Assembly: GCA_051884615.1 (NCBI GenBank) | Contig: JBJEVT010000037.1 | Coordinates: 1 to 36,238, forward strand | Source: UBA1724 sp051884615 | Lineage (GTDB): Bacteria; Verrucomicrobiota; Lentisphaeria; Oligosphaerales; Oligosphaeraceae | Reading direction: 5' to 3' | DNA length: 36,238 bases | In this document: positions 1-7,976 of the stretch, in pieces | Numbering within the stretch: the first letter of the stretch is position 1 | Layout: each line of letters begins with the position of its first letter | Notes under the pieces: generated by a model | Database searches by the model: none | The model's input: only the letters and a program-made list of their open reading frames with translations | Told to the model about the DNA's origin: nothing | Position numbers and translations under genes: made by a program

Positions 1-988
1 TGGCTTTCACCAACTCGTACATGTCCACCCGGCCGCCCAGATGGTCGGCCTCGTAGAAGTCCCCGTTCTCCTCCACCTGGGTGCTGCGGAGGTGGACGAA
101 GCCCACCCGGGAGGCGCAGGACTTGAACATCTTCACCACGTCGTTGTCCGCCCGGGCGCTGAAGCTGCCGGCGCAGAAGCAGACGCCGTTGGCGGGGCTG
201 TCCACCATCTTCAGCAGGGCGGCGATGTCGTCGATGGTGCTGAAAATCCGGGGCAGGCCCAGGATGGAGCGAGGCGGGTCGTCCGGATGGATCACCAGAC
301 GGCATCCCCATTCCTCGGCCACCGGCACCACCTGGCTCAGGAAGTTGTACAGGTTCTCCGCCAGGCGCTCCCGGGTGAAGCCCTCGTATTTCGCCAGCAT
401 GGCCTGGATGTCCTCCAGGGTCACGCCCTTGAAGCCGGGGAAGTTGTCGATGATGGAGCGGCGCAGGATGAAGCGCTCGTGGTCCGTCATGGAACGGTAT
501 TTCTCCTCGGCCAGCTTCACCTCCTCCGGGGTGTAGTCCGCCTCGGCCCCCATGCGCCGGAGGATGAACAGCTCGAAGACGGCAAACTCCAGCCGGTTGA
601 AGTAGAGGACGGTGGAGCCGTCCGCCAGGCGGTGGTGCAGGTCGGTGCGCACCCAGTCCAGCACGGGCATGAAATTGTAGGTGATGACCTTGGGGCCCAC
701 CTTGCCCAGATTGCGGATGGACTGCTTGTAGAGCTCGATGTAGCGCTTGCAGGAGCGCCCGCCGGTCTTGATGTCCTCGTGGACGGGCAGGCTCTCCACC
801 ACGCTCCAGGTCAGGCCGGCATCCTCGATCATCTGCTTGCGCTCCAGGATGGCGTCCTGGGTCCAGAGCACGCCGTAGGGGATGTAGTGGAGGGAGGTGA
901 CAATGCCAGTGGCGCCGGTCTGGGGGATGTAGTGGAGGGGCACCGGATCTTCCGGCCCATACCAGCGGAAAGTGGGTTCCATGAACAT
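1..988 (-). CDS. uxuA: Mannonate dehydratase, C-terminus outside the window
   Basis: UxuA converts D-mannonate to 2-keto-3-deoxygluconate with loss of water, in the cytosol, in glucuronate breakdown. The frame starts MFMEPTFRWYGPEDPV and continues with GATGIVTSLHYIPYGVLW, VVESLPVHEDIKTG, VIHPDDPP, FCAGSFSARADND and VHLRSTQ, which are the conserved blocks of this family, including metal and substrate-binding segments. About 329 codons are visible; the family is near 390 residues, so roughly 60 are lost at the window edge. The ATG at 988 is chosen because AGGAGAA (998-1004, minus strand) lies 9 bases upstream; the second ATG at 982 would also match the family N-terminus. It is 62 bases downstream of kdgK in the same direction and is probably cotranscribed. 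The product of UxuA is the substrate of KdgK. Confidence 0.93.
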   Translation of the reverse strand, partial: MFMEPTFRWYGPEDPVPLHYIPQTGATGIVTSLHYIPYGVLWTQDAILERKQMIEDAGLTWSVVESLPVHEDIKTGGRSCKRYIELYKQSIRNLGKVGPKVITYNFMPVLDWVRTDLHHRLADGSTVLYFNRLEFAVFELFILRRMGAEADYTPEEVKLAEEKYRSMTDHERFILRRSIIDNFPGFKGVTLEDIQAMLAKYEGFTRERLAENLYNFLSQVVPVAEEWGCRLVIHPDDPPRSILGLPRIFSTIDDIAALLKMVDSPANGVCFCAGSFSARADNDVVKMFKSCASRVGFVHLRSTQVEENGDFYEADHLGGRVDMYELVKA

Positions 989-1050
989 GGTTCTGCGTTC
1001 TCCTGTGTGCGTAAGGGAAGAGGGGACTCTTGGGGAGAGGCGGGAATCGT

Positions 1051-2151
1051 CTAGCGGTCCACCCGGACGCTGCCGCCCTGCATCAGCTTCTCCACCTCGG
1101 GAAGGGTGGCCATGGAGGTGTCGCCGGGGGTGGTCATGGCCAGGGCTCCGTGGGCGGCGCCGCAGTTGACGGCCTTCCCCAGGTCTCCGTAGGTCATCAG
1201 GCCGTAGATGAGGCCGGAGGCAAAGCTGTCGCCTCCCCCCACCCGGTCCAGGATCTCCAGGCCGTCCCGCTGGGTGGCCTGGGCGAAGACGCCGTCGCTC
1301 CAGGCGATGGCGCCCCAGTCGTTGACGGTGGCGGTCCGCACCTGGCGCAGGGTGGTGGCGGCCACCTTGAAGTTGGGATACTGCTTCACCGCCTGCCGGA
1401 TCATCTTCTTGAAGGAGTCCACGGGCAGGGTCTTCAGGCCGGGATCGGTGCCCTCCACCTGGAATCCCAGGGCGGCGGTGAAATCCTCCTCGTTGCCGAT
1501 CATCACATCCACGAACGGGGCGATCTCCCGGTTCACCTGGCAGGCCCGCTCCTGCCCCCCGATGCTCTTCCACAGGGAGGGACGGTAGTTCAGGTCGTAG
1601 CTGGTGATGGTGCCGTGCTTCTTGGCGGCTTTCAGGGCCTCGATGACCACGCCGGGGGTGGTGTCGGAGAGGGCGGCGAAGATGCCGCCGGTGTGGAAAT
1701 GGCGCACCCCCAGGGTGCCGAAGATGTATTCCCAGTCAATGTCGCCGGCCTTCAGCTGGGAGACCGCCGTGTTGCCCCGGTCGGAGCAGCCCTTGGCGCC
1801 CCGGATGCCGAAGCCGCGCTCGGTGAAGTTCAGACCGTTCCGGACGGTCCGGCCAATGCCGTCGTAGGGCATCCACCGAATCAGCGAGGTGTCCACCCCG
1901 CCCTGGAGAATGAAATCCTCCACCAGACGCCCCACGGGATTGTCCGCAAAGGCCGTCACCACGCCGGCGCGCAGCCCGAAGCAACGACGCAGCCCCCGGG
2001 CCACGTTGTATTCGCCGCCACCCTCCCAGGCACGGAAACTCCGGGCCGTGTGGATGCGGCCTTCCCCGGGATCCAGACGAAGCATGACTTCCCCCAGGCT
2101 TAAAATGTCGTAACGGCACTGGTCGGCAGGCTTGTAAAGGGGCAAGGACAT
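1051..2151 (-). CDS. kdgK: 2-keto-3-deoxygluconate kinase (PfkB family)
   Basis: This cytosolic sugar kinase phosphorylates 2-keto-3-deoxygluconate to KDPG, the substrate of the aldolase encoded just upstream. The N-terminus (ILSLGEVMLRLDP, residues 16-28) and the GGGEYNVARGL segment (44-54) are PfkB sugar-binding blocks. DLNYRPSLW is at 186-194 and the second PfkB signature RVGGGDSFASGL at 303-314 contains the catalytic base D308 and the anion hole. At 366 residues it is slightly longer than typical KdgK proteins (310-345). The assignment to KDG rather than another sugar rests on its position between eda and uxuA, which is a strong contextual argument. It begins 70 bases after the eda stop. 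Confidence 0.92.
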   Translation of the reverse strand: MSLPLYKPADQCRYDILSLGEVMLRLDPGEGRIHTARSFRAWEGGGEYNVARGLRRCFGLRAGVVTAFADNPVGRLVEDFILQGGVDTSLIRWMPYDGIGRTVRNGLNFTERGFGIRGAKGCSDRGNTAVSQLKAGDIDWEYIFGTLGVRHFHTGGIFAALSDTTPGVVIEALKAAKKHGTITSYDLNYRPSLWKSIGGQERACQVNREIAPFVDVMIGNEEDFTAALGFQVEGTDPGLKTLPVDSFKKMIRQAVKQYPNFKVAATTLRQVRTATVNDWGAIAWSDGVFAQATQRDGLEILDRVGGGDSFASGLIYGLMTYGDLGKAVNCGAAHGALAMTTPGDTSMATLPEVEKLMQGGSVRVDR

Positions 2152-2221
2152 GAGTATGTGTCTCCTACGGCGAAAACAGTGGAAAATCTACAGGACAAGG
2201 GAGACGGGACGGGAAAAGGCC

Positions 2222-2884
2222 CTATTTCTCCAGGGAACGGATGAGATTCGCGGCGTCCGTCACATTCTGGCGGATGACATCCCACTTGCCGGCGGCCATG
2301 TCGTCCGCCTTGGCCAGCCAGGTGCCGCCCACGGCCACCACTTCCTTCACCGACAGGTAGGCGGCGGCATTGGCCGTGGTGACGCCCCCCGTGGGCATGA
2401 ACCGAATCCCCAAATGCTTGTAGGGAGCGGACATGGCTTTCAACAGGGTGAGACCGCCCGCCGCCTCGGCCGGGAAAAACTTCATGGTCACACACCCCAG
2501 GGAATACGCCAGCTCGATCTCCGAGGGAGTGCACACCCCGGGCGCAAAGGCAAACTCCCGCTCCACCGCGGCGCGGACCACCTCCGGATTCAACCCGGGC
2601 GCCACCGCAAACTCCGCTCCCGCGTCTATGGCGCGGGACAACTGCTCCACGCTCAACACGGTCCCCGCCCCCAGGCACAGCTGGGGATAGGCCTTCCGCA
2701 TGGCGCGGATGGCACCCTCCGCCGCCTCCGTCCGAAAGGTGACCTCCGCCGCGCAAAGACCACCCGACACCAATATCTCCCCTAGGCGCAACGCCTCCTC
2801 GGAATCGTGGAAGGACAACACGGGAATGATGCGGACACGGGACAGCTTCTCGGTCAACGCCTGACTTAACGCACGGAAGGACAT
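2222..2884 (-). CDS. eda: KDPG/KHG aldolase
   Basis: Eda cleaves 2-keto-3-deoxy-6-phosphogluconate to pyruvate and glyceraldehyde-3-phosphate, the last step of the uronate route. The 220-residue protein has the class I aldolase barrel motifs: IIPVLSF (19-25), the catalytic-acid segment AAEVTFRT with E47, LGAGTVL (71-77), APGVCTPSE (114-122), the Schiff-base lysine K135 in VTMKFFPAE, and RFMPTGGV (161-168). The frame is open further upstream, but ATG 2884 gives the normal family length and has an AGGAG about 10 bases before it. First gene of the probable eda-kdgK-uxuA operon. Confidence 0.94.
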   Translation of the reverse strand: MSFRALSQALTEKLSRVRIIPVLSFHDSEEALRLGEILVSGGLCAAEVTFRTEAAEGAIRAMRKAYPQLCLGAGTVLSVEQLSRAIDAGAEFAVAPGLNPEVVRAAVEREFAFAPGVCTPSEIELAYSLGCVTMKFFPAEAAGGLTLLKAMSAPYKHLGIRFMPTGGVTTANAAAYLSVKEVVAVGGTWLAKADDMAAGKWDVIRQNVTDAANLIRSLEK

Positions 2885-3049
2885 CGCTGGAGCACTCCTG
2901 AAAATGGGGGAAAAACGGAAAAAGGGGGACGATTGACGAATCCTACGGACAAACGAACCAATGACTAAATGTAATCCCCCGCCCACGGTTCGTGCTGATT
3001 CCCAGGCGCAATGCCCCAGGGAGAAGACCACACCCCACCCCTCGTTGCA

Positions 3050-3066
3050 ATTATACTACACTACGC
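3050..3066 (-). promoter_or_regulatory. Candidate -10 element with CTACA pentamers upstream of eda
   Basis: On the minus strand the gap between the pilT-like stop and eda contains GTAGTGTAGTATAATT. TATAAT (3055-3050) is a perfect -10 hexamer, but no good -35 is visible 16-18 bases upstream. Two tandem pentamers, CTACA CTACG on the plus strand (3056-3065), abut it. The same pentamer occurs next to candidate promoters at 11,569 and 23,583. The leader to the eda ATG would be about 160 bases. Confidence 0.5.
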
Positions 3067-5265
3067 TATTCCCTCGGGGTCCACGCCCTGGGGGAGCATG
3101 CTCCGGAAGGTCTCCCGGGTGATGAGGTTGTGGTCGAAGAGGTTTCTCAACGCCTTGGCCATGGTGTTCATGCCGAATTTGGCGGAGGTTTCCAGGAGGG
3201 CGGGGATTTGGTGGGTCTTGCTTTCCCGGATCAGGGCGCGGACGGCGGTGGTGCCCACCAGGACCTCGAAGGCGGCGATGCGTCCTCCCCCGGGGGAGTT
3301 TCTGGGCATCAGGCGTTGGGAGACCACGCATTCCAGACAGGCGGCCAGCTGGGCGCGGATCTGGTCCTGCTGGTCGGCGGGGAAGACGTCGATGATGCGG
3401 TCCACGGCCTGGCAGACGTCGTTGGTGTGGAGGGTGGCGAAGACCAGGTGTCCGGTTTCGGCGGCGGTGAGGGCGGCGGCGATGGTCTCCGTGTCCCGCA
3501 TTTCTCCGATGAGGATGACATCGGGGTCTTCCCGGAGGATGTATTTCAGGGCGTTGGCGAAGGAGTGGGTGTCCTCCCCCACCTCCCGTTGCTCCACCAG
3601 GGCCTGCTGGTGATGGTGGACGAACTCGATGGGGTCCTCGATGGTGATGATGTGGCAGGCCCGGTTTTCGTTGATGAGGTTCACCAGGGCGGCCAGGGTG
3701 GTGGACTTTCCGTGGCCCGTGGGACCGGTGATCAGCACCAGCCCCTGCTGCTTCCGCGCCATGTTCACCAGAGCCGCCGGAAGCCCCAGATTCTCCGGCC
3801 GGGGAATCACCATGGGGATGAGGCGCAACGCCACGGACACCCTCCCCTTCTGGAAGAATCCGTTCACGCGGAAACGGTATTCCGTGGTGTCCTCCTCTCC
3901 CCGCACTCCCGTGATGGAGAGGGCGAAATCAATCTCCCGGGTGGTCTCGAAATGGATTCTCCGGCTGGCGGAAAGGACGCTGAAGAGGAGATCCCGGGTG
4001 TCGGCGGCGGTGAGATCCGGCAGCTCGAAGGGCTGGAGGACGCCATCCAGCCGGATGGTGGGCGGGGCGCCCACGGCAAGGAGGAGGTCGCTGGCGCCGT
4101 AGGCGATGGCATCCCGCAGCAGGCGTTTCAGGTTGAAGCCGTTGGGCGTGGTTTCATCCTCCACGGCCTGACGGAAGGTGTCGGCGCCCACTTCCATGCC
4201 CTGAAGCATCAGGGAGAGTTCGTTGGCGTTGCTGGCGGCGGCCATGGCGACCTCCCGGGAGATCCAGCCCTGGCGAATCAGGCTCAAGAGGGAGTGCTGG
4301 AAATCCACCATGCCCAGGGAGGCGTTGTCCCGGATGACCTGGCCGATCTCCGGAATCTGGCGGCGGCTCAGCAGTCGTTTGGCCAGGGGGGTGGCCACCA
4401 GGATTTCAAAGGCGGGGATGCGTCCCGCGCCATCCAGGGTGGGAAGGAGGCGCTGGCAGATGACTCCCTGGAGCGCCATGGCGAAGTCCTGGGCGGCCTG
4501 CTCCCGGAGTCCCTCGGGAAAGTAGTTCAGGAGACGCTCCAGGGTCTGCTCCACATCCACGGTGTGGACCGTGGCCACCACCAGATGTCCGGTCATGGCG
4601 GCGCTGATGGCGGTCTGGATGGTCTCGAAATCCCGGAGCTCGCCCAGGAAGATCACATCGGGATTTTGGCGCACCACATGGCGAAGGGCCTGCTGGAAAT
4701 CCAGGGAATCTCCCCCGATCTCCCGCTGGGTCACCACGGAAAGCTGGTCCTGGTGGACGAACTCGATGGGGTCCTCCAGGGTGATGATGTGCTTGGCGCA
4801 GTGGTTGTTGATCCAGTGGAGCATGGCCGCCATGGTGGTGCTCTTGCCCGAGCCCGTGGCGCCCGTGATCAAAATCAGCCCGCGGGGCGATTCCGCCAAC
4901 TCCCGCACCACCGGGGGAATGTGGAGGCTCTCAAAGGATAGGGCGCCGGAGGGAACCTGGCGAATCACCAGGGAGGGCTGCCCCATGCGGAAGGAGAGGT
5001 TCAGACGAAAACGACGGGACGTGTCCAGCTGGGCGCCCAAATCCAGGTCCCGCTCCCGCTGGAGACGCTCCCACGTCCCCGGGGGAAGCCACGTCTGCAA
5101 AAATTCCCGCACCTCCTCCTGGGACAACACCGGCTCCCCGGGAATGAGCTCCACCTTCCCCTGACACCGCCGGCGGGGAGGCTTTCCCACGCTCAGGAAA
5201 AGGTCGCTGCACCCCCACTCCTCCATCTGGAGACAGAAATTCCGAAGACGATTCTCACTTGGCAT
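3061..5265 (-). CDS. Tandem PilT-PilT fusion ATPase (type IV pilus retraction type)
   Basis: PilT ATPases are hexameric motors that disassemble type IV pili at the inner membrane. This 734-residue protein contains two complete PilT-like units. Unit 1 (about 1-350) has Walker A GATGSGKST (135-143), the Asp box LEDPIEFVH (163-171), Walker B PDVIFLGELRD (202-212) and the His box TGHLVVATVHT (225-235). Unit 2 (about 375-734) has GPTGHGKST (514-522), IEDPIEFVHH (542-551), PDVILIGEMRD (581-591) and TGHLVFATLHT (604-614). The C-terminal domain of unit 2 keeps the PilT block IRESKTHQIPALLETSAKFGMNT with small interruptions from consensus, while the equivalent in unit 1 is degenerate. A single PilT is about 345-370 residues, so the length is that of two. 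The catalytic residues of both halves look intact. No Shine-Dalgarno sequence is obvious before ATG 5265. Confidence 0.9.
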   Translation of the reverse strand: MPSENRLRNFCLQMEEWGCSDLFLSVGKPPRRRCQGKVELIPGEPVLSQEEVREFLQTWLPPGTWERLQRERDLDLGAQLDTSRRFRLNLSFRMGQPSLVIRQVPSGALSFESLHIPPVVRELAESPRGLILITGATGSGKSTTMAAMLHWINNHCAKHIITLEDPIEFVHQDQLSVVTQREIGGDSLDFQQALRHVVRQNPDVIFLGELRDFETIQTAISAAMTGHLVVATVHTVDVEQTLERLLNYFPEGLREQAAQDFAMALQGVICQRLLPTLDGAGRIPAFEILVATPLAKRLLSRRQIPEIGQVIRDNASLGMVDFQHSLLSLIRQGWISREVAMAAASNANELSLMLQGMEVGADTFRQAVEDETTPNGFNLKRLLRDAIAYGASDLLLAVGAPPTIRLDGVLQPFELPDLTAADTRDLLFSVLSASRRIHFETTREIDFALSITGVRGEEDTTEYRFRVNGFFQKGRVSVALRLIPMVIPRPENLGLPAALVNMARKQQGLVLITGPTGHGKSTTLAALVNLINENRACHIITIEDPIEFVHHHQQALVEQREVGEDTHSFANALKYILREDPDVILIGEMRDTETIAAALTAAETGHLVFATLHTNDVCQAVDRIIDVFPADQQDQIRAQLAACLECVVSQRLMPRNSPGGGRIAAFEVLVGTTAVRALIRESKTHQIPALLETSAKFGMNTMAKALRNLFDHNLITRETFRSMLPQGVDPEGIA

Positions 5266-5326
5266 GGTCGATAGGCATAAAAGTGATGATCTCTAGGTGC
5301 TTCCGCGCCACTCGCCGGGCACGGGA

Positions 5327-5335
5327 AATACTATA
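5327..5335 (-). promoter_or_regulatory. Candidate -10 element for the pilT-like gene
   Basis: The minus strand reads CTATAGTATT about 65 bases before the ATG. TATAGT (5335-5330) matches -10 hexamers well. It resembles the AGTATAGTATG at 11,371 and the TATACT repeats at 11,706 before other operons. No convincing -35 was seen. Confidence 0.4.
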
Positions 5336-5699
5336 GGCCCCCAACCAAGGAGATTGCGGTCTTCTTCCCTCGTCGTCTCCCATGCCCGACACCCCCGCCT
5401 TCAGCGCCGACCTGTCATCCGCGCACGCCGCAGGCGCCGACCTGTGCTCTGTGTTGAAGCGGCAGGCGCCTCCGTGTGCTCTGTGTTGAAGCGGCAGCGC
5501 CGACCTGTCATCCGCGCGCGCCGCAGGCGCCTCTGTGTGCTCTGTGTTGAAGCGGCAGCGCCTCTCCGTGTCGTCTGTGCGGCATTGTCGCCGTCATGGC
5601 AGGGAATGGGCATGGCGTCCCTGGGAATTTCGAGCGTTGGCTGCCCACGAGATTGCCGTTCCCCCGATCCGCATTACGGTGAGGGCGGCAGGGTGGGGG

Positions 5700-5725
5700 G
5701 TGCGGGGAAACCGATTACCCCGCAC
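5700..5725 (+). repeat. Hairpin with invariant AAACCGATTA loop (copy A)
   Basis: GTGCGGGG (5700-5707) and CCCCGCAC (5718-5725) form a perfect 8-bp stem around the loop AAACCGATTA. The loop is identical in copies B (15,365-15,386) and C (15,916-15,941). In copy B the stem is GCGGGG/CCCCGC. In copy C one pair becomes U.G when read in the repeat's own sense, but C-A on the opposite strand. Confidence 0.75.
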
Positions 5726-5754
5726 GCATGTATGCACGCGCGCGTATGCGTGCG
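5721..5754. repeat. 34-bp alternating purine-pyrimidine tract (Z-DNA prone)
   Basis: Every step from 5721 to 5754 alternates purine and pyrimidine, with a central run of CG dinucleotides. The ends CGCACGCAT and ATGCGTGCG form a 9-bp inverted repeat, so cruciform or RNA hairpin formation is also possible. A second tract of 28 bp lies at 5798-5825. Confidence 0.85.
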
Positions 5755-5797
5755 AGAAAGGCGAGTCCGTATCGACCGGCCGCAGTCTGCGACCGGT

Positions 5798-5825
5798 CAT
5801 GTATGCACGCGCGCGTATGCGCGCG
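5798..5825. repeat. 28-bp alternating purine-pyrimidine tract
   Basis: A second, uninterrupted alternating tract inside copy A, sharing TATGCACGCGCGCGTATGCG with the first. Between the two tracts lies a segment with the near inverted repeat ACCGGCCGCAG / CTGCGACCGGT. Confidence 0.8.
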
Positions 5826-5863
5826 AGAAAGGCGAGAGAGAGAGGGGGGGTGCCACGCAGGGA

Positions 5864-5882
5864 ATTCTCTTCCCAAGAGAAT
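5864..5882 (+). repeat. Hairpin ATTCTCTT-CCC-AAGAGAAT (copy A)
   Basis: Perfect 8-bp stem with a 3-base loop. In copies B (15,284-15,302) and C (15,768-15,786) the outer 6 pairs are kept and the seventh changes from U-A to U.G in the repeat's sense, so the stem survives only in that RNA sense. Confidence 0.7.
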
Positions 5883-5889
5883 CACAGGG

Positions 5890-5911
5890 CTAGATGCCCT
5901 AGATGCCCTAG
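5890..5911 (+). repeat. CTAG-phased 9-bp tandem repeat, three CTAG units
   Basis: CTAG occurs at 5890, 5899 and 5908, exactly 9 bases apart, with ATGCC spacers. The corresponding tracts carry four units in copy B (15,237-15,267) and five in copy C (15,721-15,760). Confidence 0.85.
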
Positions 5912-6198
5912 GAAGCTACGGGGCGTGTGCCTCCCAAAAAAGAACCGGGGGCGGCCCCGGACGGGCTTGCCCGGACAGGAAGGTTGGTCCCGGGGACGCA
6001 TGCCGGGGAGGGGGTGCCCGACAGGGCATTCTCTCCCTGGAGGCGGAACAGGGAACAACAAGGCATCCGGAACCGGATGCCGGAACGCCCCCGCCTTCAG
6101 CGCCGACCTGTCCTCCGGGGTGGGCCGCAGGCGCCTCTGTGTGCTCTGTGTTGAAGCGGCAGCGCCGACCTGTCCTCCGCGCGCGCCGCAGGCGCCTT

Positions 6199-7890
6199 CT
6201 ATCGCTCTGTCCCCCCTGGGGGGTTCCCGTGGTCCGCCCCGGGGGAGGAGGTGGCGTCCAAGGAGGATGGCTGCCCTGCCCCACGATACTGTTCCCGGAA
6301 GAATTGAATCCATCCCCTGCGGAGGCGCGCCTCCTCCTGGGGGGATTCCAGGGTGCGGGTGGCCTGGGCGGCTTCCTCGTAGGAGAAGGGGAGGCTTTGG
6401 AAGGCGTCCCGCGCGGAGGGGGAAATCGCCTCCCAGCCGCCCTGCTCCAGGATGCGTCCCCAGGCTTCCCGGAGTTCGGGGCCGCAGTCGATGAGCATCA
6501 CCTTCACCAGGATGCGGATGGCGCTGAAGAGACGTCCGGTCCAGTCTCCCCGATAGTGGAAGCGTTCTGCCAGGACGAGGGGGCGTTCCTCGCCGAAGAC
6601 GGTGTTTTCCAGTGCCGCGCCCTCATACATATCCCGTCGCACGGGGAGCCGGTAGAGCGTGTAGTCCCGTGGTCCGTCCGGCGTGCCCGCCCGTTTTCCC
6701 CAGAGGGCCTGGGCGCGGGGGGAGAGGAGGAAATCCACGAATTCCTCGGCCAGTTCCCGGTGGGGGGCGCCCCGGAGGATGGCCACGGGGTCCGCGGAGA
6801 CCGTGGAGGCGGCATCGGGGGTGCGGTAGGCGATGGTCTCCCGTCCCAGCTGGGAGCGTTCCCATTCCACCTGGGAGCGTCCGTAGAAGTCGATGCACAT
6901 CCCCGCGGCGATCTGTCCGTTGGCGGCATCCACGGGCACCTTGCTGGCGGAGAAGGTGAGATAGGCGGCGTTGCCTCCCAGTTTCTTCAGGAGGGTCATG
7001 GCGGCCTTCCAGCCCTCCTCCAGCTCCCGGGGAGTGGGCTTCAGCTCGGCGACGGGCACGCCGGGATGGAGGCGCGCCAGGGTCTCCTGCATCTCCTTTT
7101 GGATCAGCATCTCGAAGCATTTTGTGATGGAGCCGGACTGGGTGGGGTCGGCCAGACCCACCGCCCGGTAGAGCCGGGGATCCGCCAGATCACTCCAGCG
7201 GGCGCCGAAATTCTCGATTTCCCGGGGCGAGAATCCCGCCTGGGCAAGGCGATCCCGGTTGTAGACGATGCCGAAGGTGGCGAAGCACACCGCATAGTAA
7301 CAGTCGTGGGCGTCGTACCAGACTTCGCCGCCGCCGCCGGGAGCCAGGACGGGCTCCGTCCCCGCGAACCATTCCGGATGCCGTTCCCGCACCCCGGAGG
7401 GCACCAGCAGCCCATATCGCCGCAGTCCCTCGTGGTCATACTGCCCGCCCCCCAGGAAGACATCCACATCCACCCCCACATCGCTTTCCCGCAGCCAGCG
7501 CCAGACCTCGGCCAGACGGGGCTCCCGGGGGCAAGCCGCCCCGAAAGCCGCCGCCGCCACCTCCTCGCTCCAGGGCATTTCCGGATTCCGGCTCCCCCAG
7601 GCATGGCGCACATTGGCCTCGAAGGTGCTTCGCAAATACCGGACAATCTCCGAGGTCCCCCCGGGGGCACGCCAGTCGATGGAGACCCGCTCCCCTCCGT
7701 GACGCTCCGCATAGTACTCCTGGAAAGCCAGCTCGGTCTCGTGGCGCAACGCCTCGTTGTTGGCTGTGATCACCACCAGACGACGGACCGCCTCCCCGCG
7801 GGAAGGCGGGGGCGCATCCCTCCTCCGCAGGGCAACGGGCAACGCCAGGATGGCGCCGAGAATCAGGACCGTCCAAAGGAGAGAGCGCAT
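6199..7890 (-). CDS. ABC-type extracellular solute-binding protein (Fe3+/AfuA-like group)
   Basis: A 563-residue protein with an N-terminal hydrophobic segment (MRSLLWTVLILGAILALPVAL, residues 1-21, followed by RRR) that acts as signal or membrane anchor; no lipobox Cys is present. The mature part opens with LVVITANNEALRHETELAFQEYY, followed by a GGTSEIVRYL segment (about residues 77-86), GIVYNRDRL in the hinge region, and GLADPTQSGSITKCFEML, typical of family 1 periplasmic binding proteins of the iron(III)/polyamine type. At 563 residues it is longer than usual (330-450). No permease or ATPase gene is nearby, so the ligand cannot be named. The reading frame ends directly at the border of repeat copy A, and its last residues (GNPPGGTER) are low complexity. 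It lies 86 bases downstream of the kinase gene. Confidence 0.75.
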   Translation of the reverse strand: MRSLLWTVLILGAILALPVALRRRDAPPPSRGEAVRRLVVITANNEALRHETELAFQEYYAERHGGERVSIDWRAPGGTSEIVRYLRSTFEANVRHAWGSRNPEMPWSEEVAAAAFGAACPREPRLAEVWRWLRESDVGVDVDVFLGGGQYDHEGLRRYGLLVPSGVRERHPEWFAGTEPVLAPGGGGEVWYDAHDCYYAVCFATFGIVYNRDRLAQAGFSPREIENFGARWSDLADPRLYRAVGLADPTQSGSITKCFEMLIQKEMQETLARLHPGVPVAELKPTPRELEEGWKAAMTLLKKLGGNAAYLTFSASKVPVDAANGQIAAGMCIDFYGRSQVEWERSQLGRETIAYRTPDAASTVSADPVAILRGAPHRELAEEFVDFLLSPRAQALWGKRAGTPDGPRDYTLYRLPVRRDMYEGAALENTVFGEERPLVLAERFHYRGDWTGRLFSAIRILVKVMLIDCGPELREAWGRILEQGGWEAISPSARDAFQSLPFSYEEAAQATRTLESPQEEARLRRGWIQFFREQYRGAGQPSSLDATSSPGADHGNPPGGTER

Positions 7891-7976
7891 GGAGAGACTT
7901 TCCGTCCGGGAAGAGGGAGGCGGAGGGCGGGGGCGGCGCCGTCACATCCGCCACGCCCGCCTCGCCCCGTCCGGTC

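Larger units (their letters stand above)
5395..6198 (+). repeat. Structured noncoding repeat, copy A
   Basis: This stretch has no supportable gene. It is the plus-strand copy of a composite repeat found again on the minus strand at 14,995-16,145. Order of parts: (1) short modules built on CTCTGTGTTGAAGCGGCAG (starting 5447, 5479, 5540) alternating with GCGCCGACCTGT and CCGCGCGCGCCGCAGGCGCC; (2) a conserved core 5581-5991 with an ATGGGCA/TGCCCA-type inverted repeat, the hairpin at 5700-5725, two alternating purine-pyrimidine tracts, the hairpin at 5864-5882, a CTAG-phased tandem repeat and GGGCTTGCCCGGACAGGAAG; (3) a tail ending in the same short modules (6144-6198). Copy A has an insertion at 5992-6095 that the others lack. 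The repeat ends right against the 3' end of the solute-binding protein gene. Confidence 0.88.
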
